Assembly (NCBI GenBank): GCA_012031265.1
Contig: JAAUTY010000002.1
Location: 124,001 to 188,000 of the forward strand
Length of the DNA: 64,000 nt
Reading direction: 5' to 3'
Source: Spirulinaceae cyanobacterium SM2_1_0
GTDB lineage: Bacteria; Cyanobacteriota; Cyanobacteriia; Cyanobacteriales; Spirulinaceae
Positions 8,809 to 17,332 of the stretch are shown in pieces. The position numbers and the translations under genes were made by a program. The number at the start of each line of letters is the position of its first letter. Positions within the stretch are counted from its first letter, which is position 1. The notes below the pieces were generated by a model. The model saw only the letters and a list, made by a program, of their open reading frames with translations, had not been told where the DNA came from and did not search any database.

Positions 8809-9717
8809 ATGACTGTTCGCCGTTGGTTTCAGTATCTGATTCTGGGCTGTCTGAGCCTCGTGCTAGCAGTTGCTTGCACCACCTCGCCCGCGACCGATGA
8901 TGCGGCTGAGTTGACCGAATTGCGCTTTGGCGTCGGGCCGTATTTCCCCACACCCAATGAGACTAGCGACCAGTTCGTGCCGTTTTTTGAATATTTAGCC
9001 GCGTCCGTCGGCCTCGAAGCCGATGTCACCGTCACCGAAGACTGGGTGGGTATCTCGGAAGCTCTCCGCGCCGGAACTCTGGATGTGGCTTGGCTTGGTC
9101 CCTGGGGCTATGTGCTGGCAAACCACGAGACCCCGGAGATCCAGGCGATCGCTACCGTCAAGTACAAAGATGAACCTACCTACTTCTCCGTGCTCATGGC
9201 ACGCGCCGATGCACCTTTTGAGACCCTGGACGAAGCGATCGAGCAAAGCCAAGCGGCTGACGCACCGCTGAAGATTAGCCTGGCGGATGTTGGTTCAACC
9301 TCCGGCTGGCTGGTGCCGACCGCTGAGTTTGAGCGTCGGGGTCTTGATCCTAAGCAAGTCTTTGAATACAACGAGGGCGCTTCACACGCTGCACAGGCGA
9401 TCGCCGTGCTCAGCGAGCAAGTAGACATCGCCTCCGACTTTGACCGCAACCTGGATGTGCTCGACAGCACCGAGCGCATTGATAAAGATGAGCTGAAAAT
9501 CATCTGGGAATCGGAGCCGCTGCCCAATGACCCGATTGCGGTGCGAGGCGGCTTGCCAGAAGAAATTATTGCGGGTTTGCAAGCCGCGCTCGAGGGCATC
9601 GATGCGGCGAAGGCTGAGGAATTGCTGCCAGAAAATTACACCGGTTTCGTCAGCTCCGATGGCTCGAACTACGAGCCGATCCAGGCGGCTGGCCAAGCGG
9701 TTGGCAAACTGGAGTAG
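8809..9717 (+). CDS. phnD: phosphonate/phosphite-type ABC transporter substrate-binding lipoprotein
   Basis: A 302-residue periplasmic binding lipoprotein starting at ATG 8809 (GTG 8806 is also possible). The signal peptide ends in the lipobox LAVACT. The mature protein has the PhnD features LRFGVGPYFPTPNE, the ligand-site region DVAWLGPWGYVLA, LADVGSTSGWLVPTAEF and SHAAQAIAVLSEQVDIAS. It feeds ligand to the PhnE/PhnC permease encoded downstream. The family transports phosphonates, phosphite or phosphate; the exact ligand cannot be read from sequence. It is the first gene of a three-gene operon, about 30 bases ahead of phnE. Confidence 0.88.
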   Translation: MTVRRWFQYLILGCLSLVLAVACTTSPATDDAAELTELRFGVGPYFPTPNETSDQFVPFFEYLAASVGLEADVTVTEDWVGISEALRAGTLDVAWLGPWGYVLANHETPEIQAIATVKYKDEPTYFSVLMARADAPFETLDEAIEQSQAADAPLKISLADVGSTSGWLVPTAEFERRGLDPKQVFEYNEGASHAAQAIAVLSEQVDIASDFDRNLDVLDSTERIDKDELKIIWESEPLPNDPIAVRGGLPEEIIAGLQAALEGIDAAKAEELLPENYTGFVSSDGSNYEPIQAAGQAVGKLE

Positions 9718-9749
9718 GGGACTGACGCTGACCTGAACCTGAATGAGTG

Positions 9750-10628
9750 ATGTCAAAACTTCCCCAGCACAGTGCGGCGGCGGGCGATCGCCCGCCGCGA
9801 TCGCCCTTGCCTGCCACCCCCTGCGACATTGAGGCGCGGCTACAGGCACAACTGCGGCGACAAAACCGTCCGCGCCAGCTTGTGTTGCGGAGTCTAGCGC
9901 TGGCGATCGCCGTCGCAATTCTCATCGCCAGTTGGCGCACCGCCGAGATTGAACCCGGTGAGCTGTGGCAGGGCTTGCCGCGCCTCGCCGCTTGGACGAC
10001 ACGGATTTGGCCGCCGGATTTTTCGGAGTTGCCGAGCTTTCTCTGGGCGACTTGGGAGACACTGGCGATCGCCATCATCGGCACCGGACTGGCGATGCTT
10101 GTGGCTAGCCCCTTGGCAATTCTCGTGGCGCGCAACACGACACCTTGGCCGTGGCTGGCGACCCCCTTGCGGATCTTGCTCAATCTCTTGCGCGGCATTG
10201 ACACAGCAATTTTCGCCCTCTTCTTTGTTGCCGTGGTCGGACTGGGCCCTTTTGCCGGCGTGCTGGGCGTTGCCTTCCATACCACTGGCTCGATGGCGAA
10301 GCTCTACGCCGAATTGATTGAAACGCTGCCAGCGGAGCCGATTGTTGCCATCGAAGCGACGGGGAGCGATCGCTGGCGAACCTTTGCCTTTGCAGTCTGG
10401 CCGGAGGCGCTGCCCGGTTTGATCAGCATCAGCCTTTACCTTTGGGAATTCAATGTGCGCTCATCGGTGATTCTCGGCATCGTCGGCGCGGGCGGTATTG
10501 GCTACGAGTTGCTCGTCAGCCTGAAACTCCTCGACTTTGCCCGCTTGGCGACAATTTTGCTGCTGATCCTGCTGATGGTCAGCGGCATCGACGCCCTCAG
10601 CGCCACACTGCGACGGCGCTGGCAATAA
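9750..10628 (+). CDS. phnE: phosphonate ABC transporter permease
   Basis: A 292-residue inner-membrane permease; GTG 9747 and ATG 9750 are both usable starts. A basic cytoplasmic N-terminus precedes about six hydrophobic spans. The EAA loop that docks the ATPase is visible as IEATGSDRWRTFAFAVWPEALPG, followed by SSVILGIVGAGGIGYEL, which is diagnostic of PhnE. It lies between phnD and phnC, with a 36-base gap to phnC, so all three are almost certainly one transcript. Confidence 0.88.
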   Translation: MSKLPQHSAAAGDRPPRSPLPATPCDIEARLQAQLRRQNRPRQLVLRSLALAIAVAILIASWRTAEIEPGELWQGLPRLAAWTTRIWPPDFSELPSFLWATWETLAIAIIGTGLAMLVASPLAILVARNTTPWPWLATPLRILLNLLRGIDTAIFALFFVAVVGLGPFAGVLGVAFHTTGSMAKLYAELIETLPAEPIVAIEATGSDRWRTFAFAVWPEALPGLISISLYLWEFNVRSSVILGIVGAGGIGYELLVSLKLLDFARLATILLLILLMVSGIDALSATLRRRWQ

Positions 10629-10664
10629 CATTTAACTCTCGGCAAGCTTACCGCTGTTTTACCC

Positions 10665-11399
10665 ATGCTAGTAGTCGAAAACTTGACCAAAACCTATGCC
10701 GGGCGATCGGTACTGCAAAACATCAGCTTTGCCATCCGACCGCAGAGTTTTACCGTCGTGCTGGGGCCGAGTGGCGCGGGTAAAACGACGCTGATGCGGA
10801 CGATTTTGCAGTTAGTGCGGCTGGAGCAGGGGCGGATTTGGTTTGGCGATCATGATCTGACCCGCTGCTCACCCACACAACTGCGAGCAAGCCGCGCCCA
10901 CATCGCCACCGTGGCACAGCAATTCAATCTCGTGCGCCGCCGCACAGCTCTAGAAAATTGCCTCGGCGGGCGCTTGTCGGAGTTGCCACTGTGGCGCTGC
11001 TGGTTGGGGCACTTTCCGCTCAGCTTGCAGCGGGAGGCACTGCTGGCACTAGAACGGGTGCGATTACTGGAGGTAGCCTTTCAGCGTGCTGACCAGCTCT
11101 CAGGTGGGCAACAGCAACGGGTGGCGATCGCCCGTGCCCTGACCCAGCGCGCCCGCTTGCTCCTCGCCGATGAGCCAGTCGCCAGCCTTGACCCCGAAAC
11201 AGCGCACACAATCCTGCAACTGTTGACCTCGCTCTGCGCCCGCGAAGGCCTGACAATTGTTTGTAATCTGCATCAGGTCGAGCTAGCGCGGCAATACGGC
11301 GACCACGTCCTCGGCATCCGTGCCGGACGGCTAGTGCTCGACAAACCGACGGCACAGTTGACCGACCACGATATCGACTGCATTTACAGTCACCCTTGA
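10665..11399 (+). CDS. phnC: phosphonate ABC transporter ATP-binding protein
   Basis: A 244-residue ATPase. The Walker A motif [12 protein letters not shown] begins near residue 34; the ABC signature [15 protein letters not shown] and Walker [14 protein letters not shown] are intact, with the switch histidine in [11 protein letters not shown]. It energises PhnE. The stop codon TGA at 11397-11399 sits directly on an IS200/IS605-like end, so the native terminator may have been replaced. No C-P lyase genes follow; the operon is a transporter only. Confidence 0.9.
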   Translation: MLVVENLTKTYAGRSVLQNISFAIRPQSFTVVLGPSGAGKTTLMRTILQLVRLEQGRIWFGDHDLTRCSPTQLRASRAHIATVAQQFNLVRRRTALENCLGGRLSELPLWRCWLGHFPLSLQREALLALERVRLLEVAFQRADQLSGGQQQRVAIARALTQRARLLLADEPVASLDPETAHTILQLLTSLCAREGLTIVCNLHQVELARQYGDHVLGIRAGRLVLDKPTAQLTDHDIDCIYSHP

Positions 11400-11460
11400 C
11401 ATCCTCCCCGCCCTAGCAGGGCGACGATTCCTAGTGGAGCCGCAGAATATCTGCGCGGGT
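11396..11460. mobile_element. IS200/IS605-like terminal fragment with two hairpins
   Basis: The sequence TTGACATCCTCCCCGCCCT beginning at 11396, followed by a stem CGCCCT/AGGGCG around AGC (11409-11423) and GATTCCTAG, closely resembles the subterminal ends commonly seen beside TnpB-type IS200/IS605 elements. A second small hairpin, CGCAGA/TCTGCG with loop ATA, is at 11441-11455. No tnpA or tnpB is present, so this is an end-only relic. It overlaps the phnC stop codon and may now serve as its terminator. Assignment is by motif memory, not alignment. Confidence 0.4.
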
Positions 11461-11467
11461 CAGGAAT

Positions 11468-11578
11468 CTAGTACAAGGCGGCGGAAATGAGATGCCTATT
11501 CAAAATCCCCAGGCTTCCCGTATTGCAGGCACTCAAACCTCAAAACCCAGAACTCAAAATTCCCCGTAGCGGTACTAG
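11468..11578 (-). repeat. dispersed stop-codon-abutting repeat, copy B
   Basis: A complete copy bounded by CTAG at both ends (11468-11471 and 11575-11578). On the minus strand it reads TAGTACCGCTACGGGG at the gene-proximal end and ends CCGCCTTGTACTAG. The TAG at 11575-11577 is the stop codon of the 63-residue gene to the right. The internal core shares AATCCCCAGG and TTCCCGTATTGCAGGCACTC with copies A and D. It lies immediately beside the IS-like end at 11396-11460. Confidence 0.85.
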
Positions 11579-11766
11579 GCGTCGGCAAGGTGACGATCAA
11601 CCGCTTGTCGTTCTTGCTTGGAGTCTTGGTAGGCTTGCCAGATGGGGGCCGTGGGTTGTGGTGCGGGCTGAAGCGATCGCACCAACACCAAAACTTTCGC
11701 CAAGTCAGTCTCTGGGATTTGGTCGAGCGCGGCGTCTAGCTCGTCTCTGAGGGTCGTCACGGTCAT
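11575..11766 (-). CDS. 63-residue protein of unknown function, possibly antitoxin-like
   Basis: Starts at ATG 11766 (MTVTTLRDELDAALDQIPE) and ends at the TAG shared with repeat copy B. The sequence is short, helical and acidic in its first half, with EIP-type wording (DQIPETDLAKVLVLVRSLQP) reminiscent of small cyanobacterial antitoxin or anti-sigma-like proteins, but no toxin partner is adjacent. It follows the WD40 gene by 42 bases on the same strand and could be co-transcribed with it. No function is assigned. Confidence 0.45.
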   Translation of the reverse strand: MTVTTLRDELDAALDQIPETDLAKVLVLVRSLQPAPQPTAPIWQAYQDSKQERQAVDRHLADA

Positions 11767-11808
11767 CTCCTGGAGAGTGGCTCGATGGCTAACATGGCGG
11801 GCTGCCGC

Positions 11809-13225
11809 TCAGCGCGGGCCGGGGTCGGATCGGCGGCTGGTGGGTGCGGCGATCGCGGGACAGAGCGGCTGGCGCTCCGCCTCGCTGCCAACCTGGTTGA
11901 GTTCGGGGCGGGCGCGCAGGTAGGCGGCGAGATAGGTGCAGCCCCGCGCCAGCAATTGGTCGAGGTCTTGGATCGGCCAGAAGCTAATGCTGCCGTCAGC
12001 CGCATAGGTAAAGACGATCGGATTGTTCGGATCGTCATTGAGCACCGCACCGCGCACCGCCGCCGGGTGCTCGATCGTGCCCAGCTCCTGCCCCTGCCAG
12101 GTCCAAACCCGCGCCGTGTTGTCCTCGGAATAAGTAATCAGGCGCTGGCCGTCGGCGCTGAGCACGACGCCCCGAGCCGGAGCCTGATGTTGCAGGCTGG
12201 CTTGTTCGCGGCCCTGCCAGTCCCAGATTTTCGCGGTGCCGTCCTCGGCGGTGATGATGAATTGGTCATGGGAGCCAATGGCGCGACCGGTCACCATGCC
12301 GCGATCCAGCAGTGTTTGCAAGGTGTAGATCGGGCCAGCCGTGGGCAGATCGGCGAGTGAGCTGGGGTCGGCGATGGTCTGCAACCGCCGCCCCGCTCGC
12401 AGCGCCGCCACCAGGGCGGCTTCTGGGCGAGCTTCTGCCTGCCGCAAGATCTGACTGCTCTGCCGCTCCAGCTCGGTCGCCACGGCCACCTCGTCCCGGA
12501 GCTGTAGTGCTTGCTGCGCCTGCGCGTCTGCCGCCGTCGCTCGTTGGTCGGCGTCCTGGGCCTGCCGCCGCGAGGCCCATGCTTGCACCTCGGCTTGTCG
12601 GAGGCATTGTCGAGCAGTCGTGGCGAGTTGTCCGGCGCGACTCGCCGCCGCCGTCGCCGCCCGCTCTTGCTGCTGCGCCGCTGTCGTTTCTGCTTGGGCT
12701 TGTTGCGCCGCCGCTGCGGCCTCAGCTGCTAAGCGGTCGGCTGCTGTTTGCAGCCGGCCTGCGTCCTTGGCGGCGGTCTGCGCTTGCTCTGCCTCGGTCT
12801 TGGCTTGCTCTGCTTGCCGTTGAGCCGCTTGCTGCTCATCCTCGGCGGCTTGCATCGCCTCAGTGGCGGTTGCTGCTTCCTGGGTGGCGGTTGTCCTGAC
12901 GGGCTTCCCGCGCCCACAGCCCCGCCCCACCCGCGACCACCAACATCGCCGCCAGCGCCCCTGTCCCCAGCCGCAGCCGCCGATCGGCCTTGCGATTCTT
13001 GACCGTTGCGGCGCGGTTCGCGTCCGCGAGCACTTGGTTCGCCGCCGCCAGGGTTTCCCGCTCCCGCTGCGCCTGCTGTCGCTGCGCCTGCTCCGTCGCC
13101 AGTCGCTGCTCCAGCCCGTATTCTTGCCGCACCAGCGCCGCGATGTAGTATTGGCGATCGCGTTGGTAGTCCAGCGTCTTGCTCGGGTTGCACGCCCGGA
13201 AGAACCGACCCACATCAAAGGCCAT
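11809..13225 (-). pseudogene. membrane-anchored coiled-coil WD40 protein, frameshifted
   Basis: Start ATG 13225 gives MAFDVGRFFRACNPSKTL, the N-terminal motif of a large cyanobacterial WD40/AAA family, then DRQYYIAALVRQEYG, a coiled coil and one membrane span (LGTGALAAMLVVAGGAGLWA). The frame then closes; homology resumes one base away near 12890-12905 at RTTATQEAATATEAM. The second part is a long Ala/Gln/Glu coiled coil followed by only about three WD40 repeats (FIITAEDGTAKIWDWQG, LITYSEDNTARVWTWQG) and the usual tail DLDQLLARGCTYL. Relatives usually have many more repeats, so the gene has both a frameshift and probable loss of blades. A sequencing error could explain the frameshift but not the short propeller. 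Confidence 0.7.
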
Positions 13226-13370
13226 CTCGCTGCCTCCACTAGAATCCTGCGAATCGCACTCCCCAGCCATTTGCACACAAGCTACATTAGAAACAAGTGC
13301 TGTCTGGAGTCTTGCTCTCGGCAGTTCCTCAAAATCTTAGCGCGTTGTTGTTTGGGAGAAATAACATTCC

Positions 13371-14057
13371 ATGACGGCTGTAACTGTTGCCCAGGCGCGA
13401 CCGAGCGAACGCGCCGACTTTATCCGCAAGACCTACCTCCATCTCGCTGGCGCGGTTGCCGCGTTCTTGGTGCTGGAGATCCTCCTCGTGCCGCTGCTCG
13501 GCCCCGTGATGATCAACATTGCCAGCAGCGGCATTGGCTGGATGCTGGTCTTGGGGGCCTTTGTGCTCCTGGGCTGGATGGCGCGGAGTCTGGCGCGGAG
13601 CACTTCATCGCTGCAATTGCAGTATCTCGGTCTTGGTCTCTACGTTCTGTTTGAGGCGATCATCTTCATTCCGCTGATTTTTATTGCGGTGGCTTACTCT
13701 GATCCCACGGTGCTGCCGACGGCGGCGGTGCTGACGGGGTTGATGTTTGCCGGCCTGACGGCGATCGCCTTCATCACCCGCAAGGACTTTTCCTTCCTCA
13801 GCGGCATTCTCACCCTGGGCGGCTTCCTGGCATTGGGCTTGATCATTTGCAGCTTCATCTTTGGCTTTAGCCTCGGGCTGCTGTTCTCCGTCTTCATGGT
13901 TGCCCTCGCCAGCGGCGCGATCCTCTACGACACCTCGAATATCATTCACCACTACCGACCCGGTCAGCACGTAGCGGCTTCGCTGGAGCTGTTTGCCTCG
14001 GTCGCCCTGCTGTTCTGGTACATCCTGCGGATCGTCATGGCCTTGTCGCGCGACTAG
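13371..14057 (+). CDS. Bax inhibitor-1/YccA family membrane protein
   Basis: A 228-residue protein with about seven membrane spans starting at ATG 13371. The family pattern is clear: RKTYLHLAGAVAAFLVLE near the N-terminus, an internal FITRKDFSFLSGIL loop, and SGAILYDTSNIIHHYRPGQHVAA near residues 180-202, containing the conserved Asp/His region before the last span. Members are thought to be calcium-leak or stress-modulating channels; the bacterial role is poorly defined. Its TAG stop is the first codon of repeat copy C. A second, broken copy of its 3' end lies 0.8 kb downstream. Confidence 0.85.
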   Translation: MTAVTVAQARPSERADFIRKTYLHLAGAVAAFLVLEILLVPLLGPVMINIASSGIGWMLVLGAFVLLGWMARSLARSTSSLQLQYLGLGLYVLFEAIIFIPLIFIAVAYSDPTVLPTAAVLTGLMFAGLTAIAFITRKDFSFLSGILTLGGFLALGLIICSFIFGFSLGLLFSVFMVALASGAILYDTSNIIHHYRPGQHVAASLELFASVALLFWYILRIVMALSRD

Positions 14058-14147
14058 TCCCGCTACAAGGAGTTCTGAGTGCTCGCAATGCGGGAATCCC
14101 GGGGATTTTGCATGGGACTCTCATTGCCGCCATCTTGTACGAGCTAG
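14054..14147 (+). repeat. dispersed stop-codon-abutting repeat, copy C
   Basis: Plus-strand copy beginning with CTAG at 14054-14057, where TAG is the stop codon of the Bax-inhibitor gene. It continues as TCCCGCTACAAGGAGTTCTG, then AATGCGGGAATCCCGGGG, CTCTCATTGCCGCC and CTTGTACGAGCTAG. It is shorter than copies A and B because fewer TTCTGAG/TTTTGAG units are present. The terminal CTAG at 14144-14147 mirrors the left end. Confidence 0.8.
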
Positions 14148-14236
14148 GCTGGTGGGTCACGACCGATTCAGGTAGTGACTACCCTACTCCTTGCCTTTCA
14201 GTACTGCCGCCCGGGGCAGGCTGAGAGGCAAATTCA

Positions 14237-14440
14237 ATTTTAGAGAAATTAGCAGCACTACCGGAGTCGCTGCAAGCAGAGGTACTGCACTACATTGAGG
14301 TTTTGTCTGAGCGATATGCAGCCACCCATGCAGAGAACAAGTCTATCCAGAAAAAACGCCAAGCAGGGCTACTGAAGGGAAGAATTTGGATGGCCGACGA
14401 TTTCGATGCGCCTCTAGAAGACTTCAAAGGTTACAGATAA
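14237..14440 (+). CDS. DUF2281-like (VapB-type) antitoxin with no standard start codon
   Basis: An open frame ending at TAA 14438-14440 encodes LEKLAALPESLQAEVLHYIE, a helical core, then KRQAGLLKGRIWMADDFDAP and EDFKGYR. This matches the two-part layout of small DUF2281-type antitoxins (N-terminal dimerisation helices, C-terminal LKGKI...DFDAPLEDF toxin-binding tail). The partner toxin follows with a one-base overlap (TAATG). No ATG, GTG or TTG exists in frame before the core; the frame is closed by TGA at 14222. ATT at 14237, eight bases after GAGAGG, is the best start, giving 67 residues; alternatively the 5' end has been lost. Confidence 0.6.
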   Translation: MLEKLAALPESLQAEVLHYIEVLSERYAATHAENKSIQKKRQAGLLKGRIWMADDFDAPLEDFKGYR

Positions 14441-14817
14441 TGCTTCTTGATACCCATACTCTACTATGGTTTCTGAGTGACGATTCAAGGTTGAGAGCAA
14501 GTGTTAAAAGTGACATTGAGAATGTCGATGACGTTACAGTCAGTATCGTCAGCTTATGGGAAATAGCCATAAAGCTCTCAATCCAAAAGCTAGAACTGGA
14601 TTTCCTTTTTTCAGAACTGTCTGATTTCTTGACGCAACTGGAAATTGGGATTTTGCCACTTTCCTTTGCTGACCTTGAGCATTACCTATCCTTACCACTG
14701 CACCATCGCGATCCGTTCGACCGTATGCTGGCTTCCCAGGCAATTACAAATTTGTTGATTGTTGTGAGCGCCGATGCAGCTTTTGATGCCTATCCTATTC
14801 AGCAGCTATGGGTGTGA
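14440..14817 (+). CDS. vapC: VapC-type PIN-domain ribonuclease toxin
   Basis: A 125-residue PIN-domain protein starting at ATG 14440. The opening MLLDTHTLLWFL supplies the first catalytic Asp; Glu in VSLWEIAIKLSIQKLEL, Asp in HHRDPFDRMLASQA and the late Asp in VVSADAAFDAY complete the acidic metal site. Such toxins cleave tRNA or rRNA and are held inactive by the upstream antitoxin, to which this gene is translationally coupled. Base composition is visibly more AT-rich than neighbouring genes, consistent with acquisition. An upstream extension to 14386 exists but would overlap the antitoxin heavily and is rejected. Confidence 0.85.
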   Translation: MLLDTHTLLWFLSDDSRLRASVKSDIENVDDVTVSIVSLWEIAIKLSIQKLELDFLFSELSDFLTQLEIGILPLSFADLEHYLSLPLHHRDPFDRMLASQAITNLLIVVSADAAFDAYPIQQLWV

Positions 14818-14845
14818 GCAAGCTGCAAATCTCTGACTGGGTATC

Positions 14846-14950
14846 GCTCTCGCCAGCGGCGCGATCCTTTATGACACCTCGAATATCATGCGCCACTACC
14901 GGCCCGGCCAGCACGTGGCGGCCTCACTGGAGCTGTTTGCCTCCGTTTAA
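14846..14950 (+). pseudogene. remnant of a second Bax inhibitor-1 gene
   Basis: Positions 14846-14950 encode ALASGAILYDTSNIM and RHYRPGQHVAASLELFASV, then TAA. This matches the 3' part of the intact gene at about 13905-14010. The roughly 100-base match differs mostly at third codon positions plus two residues (Ile-His to Met-Arg), so the copy evolved as a functional paralogue before being cut down. It begins directly after vapC and lacks its own start and the last span. Confidence 0.75.
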
Positions 14951-15064
14951 GATTGTCAGCGGGCGATCGCGCCGATTCGGGCCGATGCTGTCTATCATGA
15001 GGATTGCAAACAAGCCGACCCGCCGTTCTCAAACCGCTGTGGCGAATCTTGTACCCTCATTGCT

Positions 15065-17332
15065 ATGGTTTCCAACCTGAATTCTCAACCTCCCTTTCCT
15101 GGCGGGGCACCATTGCCGCCGGGTGCGATCACCGACGGTTCGGGCGGGCTCAAGGCAGGAGAAGACGCCCTCAATCTTCGTCAGGCGCTTTCGGTGCTGC
15201 GGCGGCGCTGGTGGCTGCTGTTTTTGGTGAGCGCGGCGGTCGGTTCGGTCGTGATCGTGCGGGTAATCAACGAAATCCCTACCTACCGCAGCCAGTTTCG
15301 GCTGCTGGTGGAGCCGATCGCCAGCGACGAGCGCTTTGACCGATTTAGCGATCGCCTCCTCGGTCAATTGGGTTTGCAACTCGACTATGACACCCAGATC
15401 GAGGTGCTGATCAGCCCCGAACAGATGGGGCCGATTGTTGAAAATATTCAGGAGCGCTATCCCGAAGTCGATTACGACAGCCTCATGAACGGCATCGGCA
15501 TCGGTCGCTTACTGGAAACCAAGATCATTGAGGTCAGCTACCAAGATTCCGACCCCGAAAAAATCAAATTCGTCCTCGACGAAATTGCGAACGGCTTCAT
15601 CGCCTATTCGCAGGTTGAGCAACAGACCGGCAACCGCAAAGGCCTCAATTTTGTGGAGGAGCAAATCCCGGAGCTGGAAAGCCGCGTCGATGATTTACAG
15701 GCCGAGTTACAAGCCTTTCAGCAAGAGAACAATCTGCTCGATCCCGATGCTCAGGGACAGGCGGCGGCGAACCGCCTGAATGAAGTCCGTGAGGAGCGCA
15801 CCAATACCACCACCGAACTGCGCGAGGCCCGCACGCTCAAACAGGAACTCGACCAACAACTGGATCTAGAACTGGAGCAAGCGATTACCGTCGCGGCACT
15901 GAGCGAAGCGCCGCGCTACCAAACCTTGCTCAATGAATTGCAGCGCCTCGAAACCGAGATCGCCCTGGAATCCGCTCGCTTCACCGCCAGCAACCCCCAA
16001 TTGCAAGTGCTGTATGACCGTCGCGATAATCTGCTGCCCTTGTTGCGCCAGGAAGCGGCGGCGGTGCTGGGCACTGAGGCGGTGGGCGATCGCACCGAAG
16101 CGATGGTCGCCTCACCCAACCCGATTCGCCTCGACCTGACCAAACAACTGATCGACACCACCAACCGCGAACAGACTCTCAACGTCCGCGCTGCCGCCTT
16201 GGCGCTGGCCGAAGTCGAAGCCCGCCGCCGCGTCCAAGAAATGGCCGCCCTCGAACGCCAGCACACCGATCTCGAACGCCGCCTCGAGGTCGCCACCGAA
16301 AGCCTCAATCGCTTGCTCTCCGTGCAGGAGGACTTACAAATCGAAGCCGCCCAGTCGGGAATGTCCTGGGAGTTACTGCTCGCGCCCCAGATGCCCTACT
16401 ACCCGATCGCGCCGGATGTGCCCCGAGGCATCCTGCTGGGGGCAGTCGCGGGGCTGCTGGCGGGCATCGGCGCAACACTGGTGGCGGAGAAGTTGGATGT
16501 ACGCTTCCACTCGCCCGAAGACCTCAAGGACAGTGTCAAGCTGCCTCTGCTCGGCGTCGTCCCTTACCGCAAAGACTTCAAGGCGCGACGCGGCGGCGAA
16601 CGCGCTGCGCCGGTGACGCTGCCGTCCCCCGGTCGCCGCTATCGTGCCTCGCCCTTCCTCGAGGCCTTCCGCACGCTCAATGCCAACCTTTCATTCCTAA
16701 CCCCCGACAAGCCGCTGCAAACGCTGGTGATCAGCTCCTCGGTGCCCCTTGAGGGCAAGTCCACGACCGCCGTTCACCTGGCGCAGGCGGCAGCCGCCAT
16801 GGGTCAGCGGGTGCTGCTGATCGATGCCGATTTGCGCCGCCCGCAGATCCACGCCATGACCGACCTGCCCAATGTCTGGGGTCTGTCGCACGCGATCTCG
16901 ATGGACATTGAGGTTGATGATGTGATTCAGCGATCGCCCCTTGATGACAACCTGTTCATCCTCGCCTCTGGCCAGATCCCCCCTGACCCGACGCGCCTGC
17001 TCTCGTCCCAGAAAATGCGCCGTTTAATCGACCACTTCCGCAGTCGCTTCGATCTGGTCATCTTCGACACGCCGCCGCTGCTCGGTCTCGCCGACGCTAA
17101 GTTTCTCGCCGCGCAGGTGGATGTGATGCTGCTGGTAGCCCGTCTGGGCTGGACCGATCGCACGCTGCTGAAACAGACGATCGAAGGGCTAAAAGTCGGT
17201 CAAGCCTCGGTGACTGGCATCATCGCCAATGGCGCGAAGAACTACCGCTCTGGCTCCTACTACTACTACCACCGCTACTTCAGTGCCGACGCTGAGGATG
17301 CTGTGGGCGATCGCCAGGGAGAACGGCCGTGA
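15065..17332 (+). CDS. Wzc-like polysaccharide co-polymerase with BY-kinase domain
   Basis: A 755-residue inner-membrane protein controlling exopolysaccharide chain length and export. N-terminal Wzz domain with a first span in RWWLLFLVSAAVGSVVIV (about residues 45-65), a long periplasmic coiled coil (about 190-445), a second span (ILLGAVAGLLAGIGATLVA), then a cytoplasmic tyrosine autokinase with Walker A PLEGKSTTAVHLAQ, Walker A' LLIDADLRRP and Walker B LVIFDTPP. The C-terminal tail has a tyrosine cluster, YRSGSYYYYHRYFS, the usual autophosphorylation site. Its TGA overlaps the GTG start of the export gene by four bases. Confidence 0.9.
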   Translation: MVSNLNSQPPFPGGAPLPPGAITDGSGGLKAGEDALNLRQALSVLRRRWWLLFLVSAAVGSVVIVRVINEIPTYRSQFRLLVEPIASDERFDRFSDRLLGQLGLQLDYDTQIEVLISPEQMGPIVENIQERYPEVDYDSLMNGIGIGRLLETKIIEVSYQDSDPEKIKFVLDEIANGFIAYSQVEQQTGNRKGLNFVEEQIPELESRVDDLQAELQAFQQENNLLDPDAQGQAAANRLNEVREERTNTTTELREARTLKQELDQQLDLELEQAITVAALSEAPRYQTLLNELQRLETEIALESARFTASNPQLQVLYDRRDNLLPLLRQEAAAVLGTEAVGDRTEAMVASPNPIRLDLTKQLIDTTNREQTLNVRAAALALAEVEARRRVQEMAALERQHTDLERRLEVATESLNRLLSVQEDLQIEAAQSGMSWELLLAPQMPYYPIAPDVPRGILLGAVAGLLAGIGATLVAEKLDVRFHSPEDLKDSVKLPLLGVVPYRKDFKARRGGERAAPVTLPSPGRRYRASPFLEAFRTLNANLSFLTPDKPLQTLVISSSVPLEGKSTTAVHLAQAAAAMGQRVLLIDADLRRPQIHAMTDLPNVWGLSHAISMDIEVDDVIQRSPLDDNLFILASGQIPPDPTRLLSSQKMRRLIDHFRSRFDLVIFDTPPLLGLADAKFLAAQVDVMLLVARLGWTDRTLLKQTIEGLKVGQASVTGIIANGAKNYRSGSYYYYHRYFSADAEDAVGDRQGERP

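Noticed and set aside
11809-13278. One continuous 489-residue reading frame including the arginine-rich first 110 codons
   Set aside because: The first part is a shadow of the true N-terminal frame (RFFRACNPSKTL). Only the portion after about 12900 is coding in this frame.
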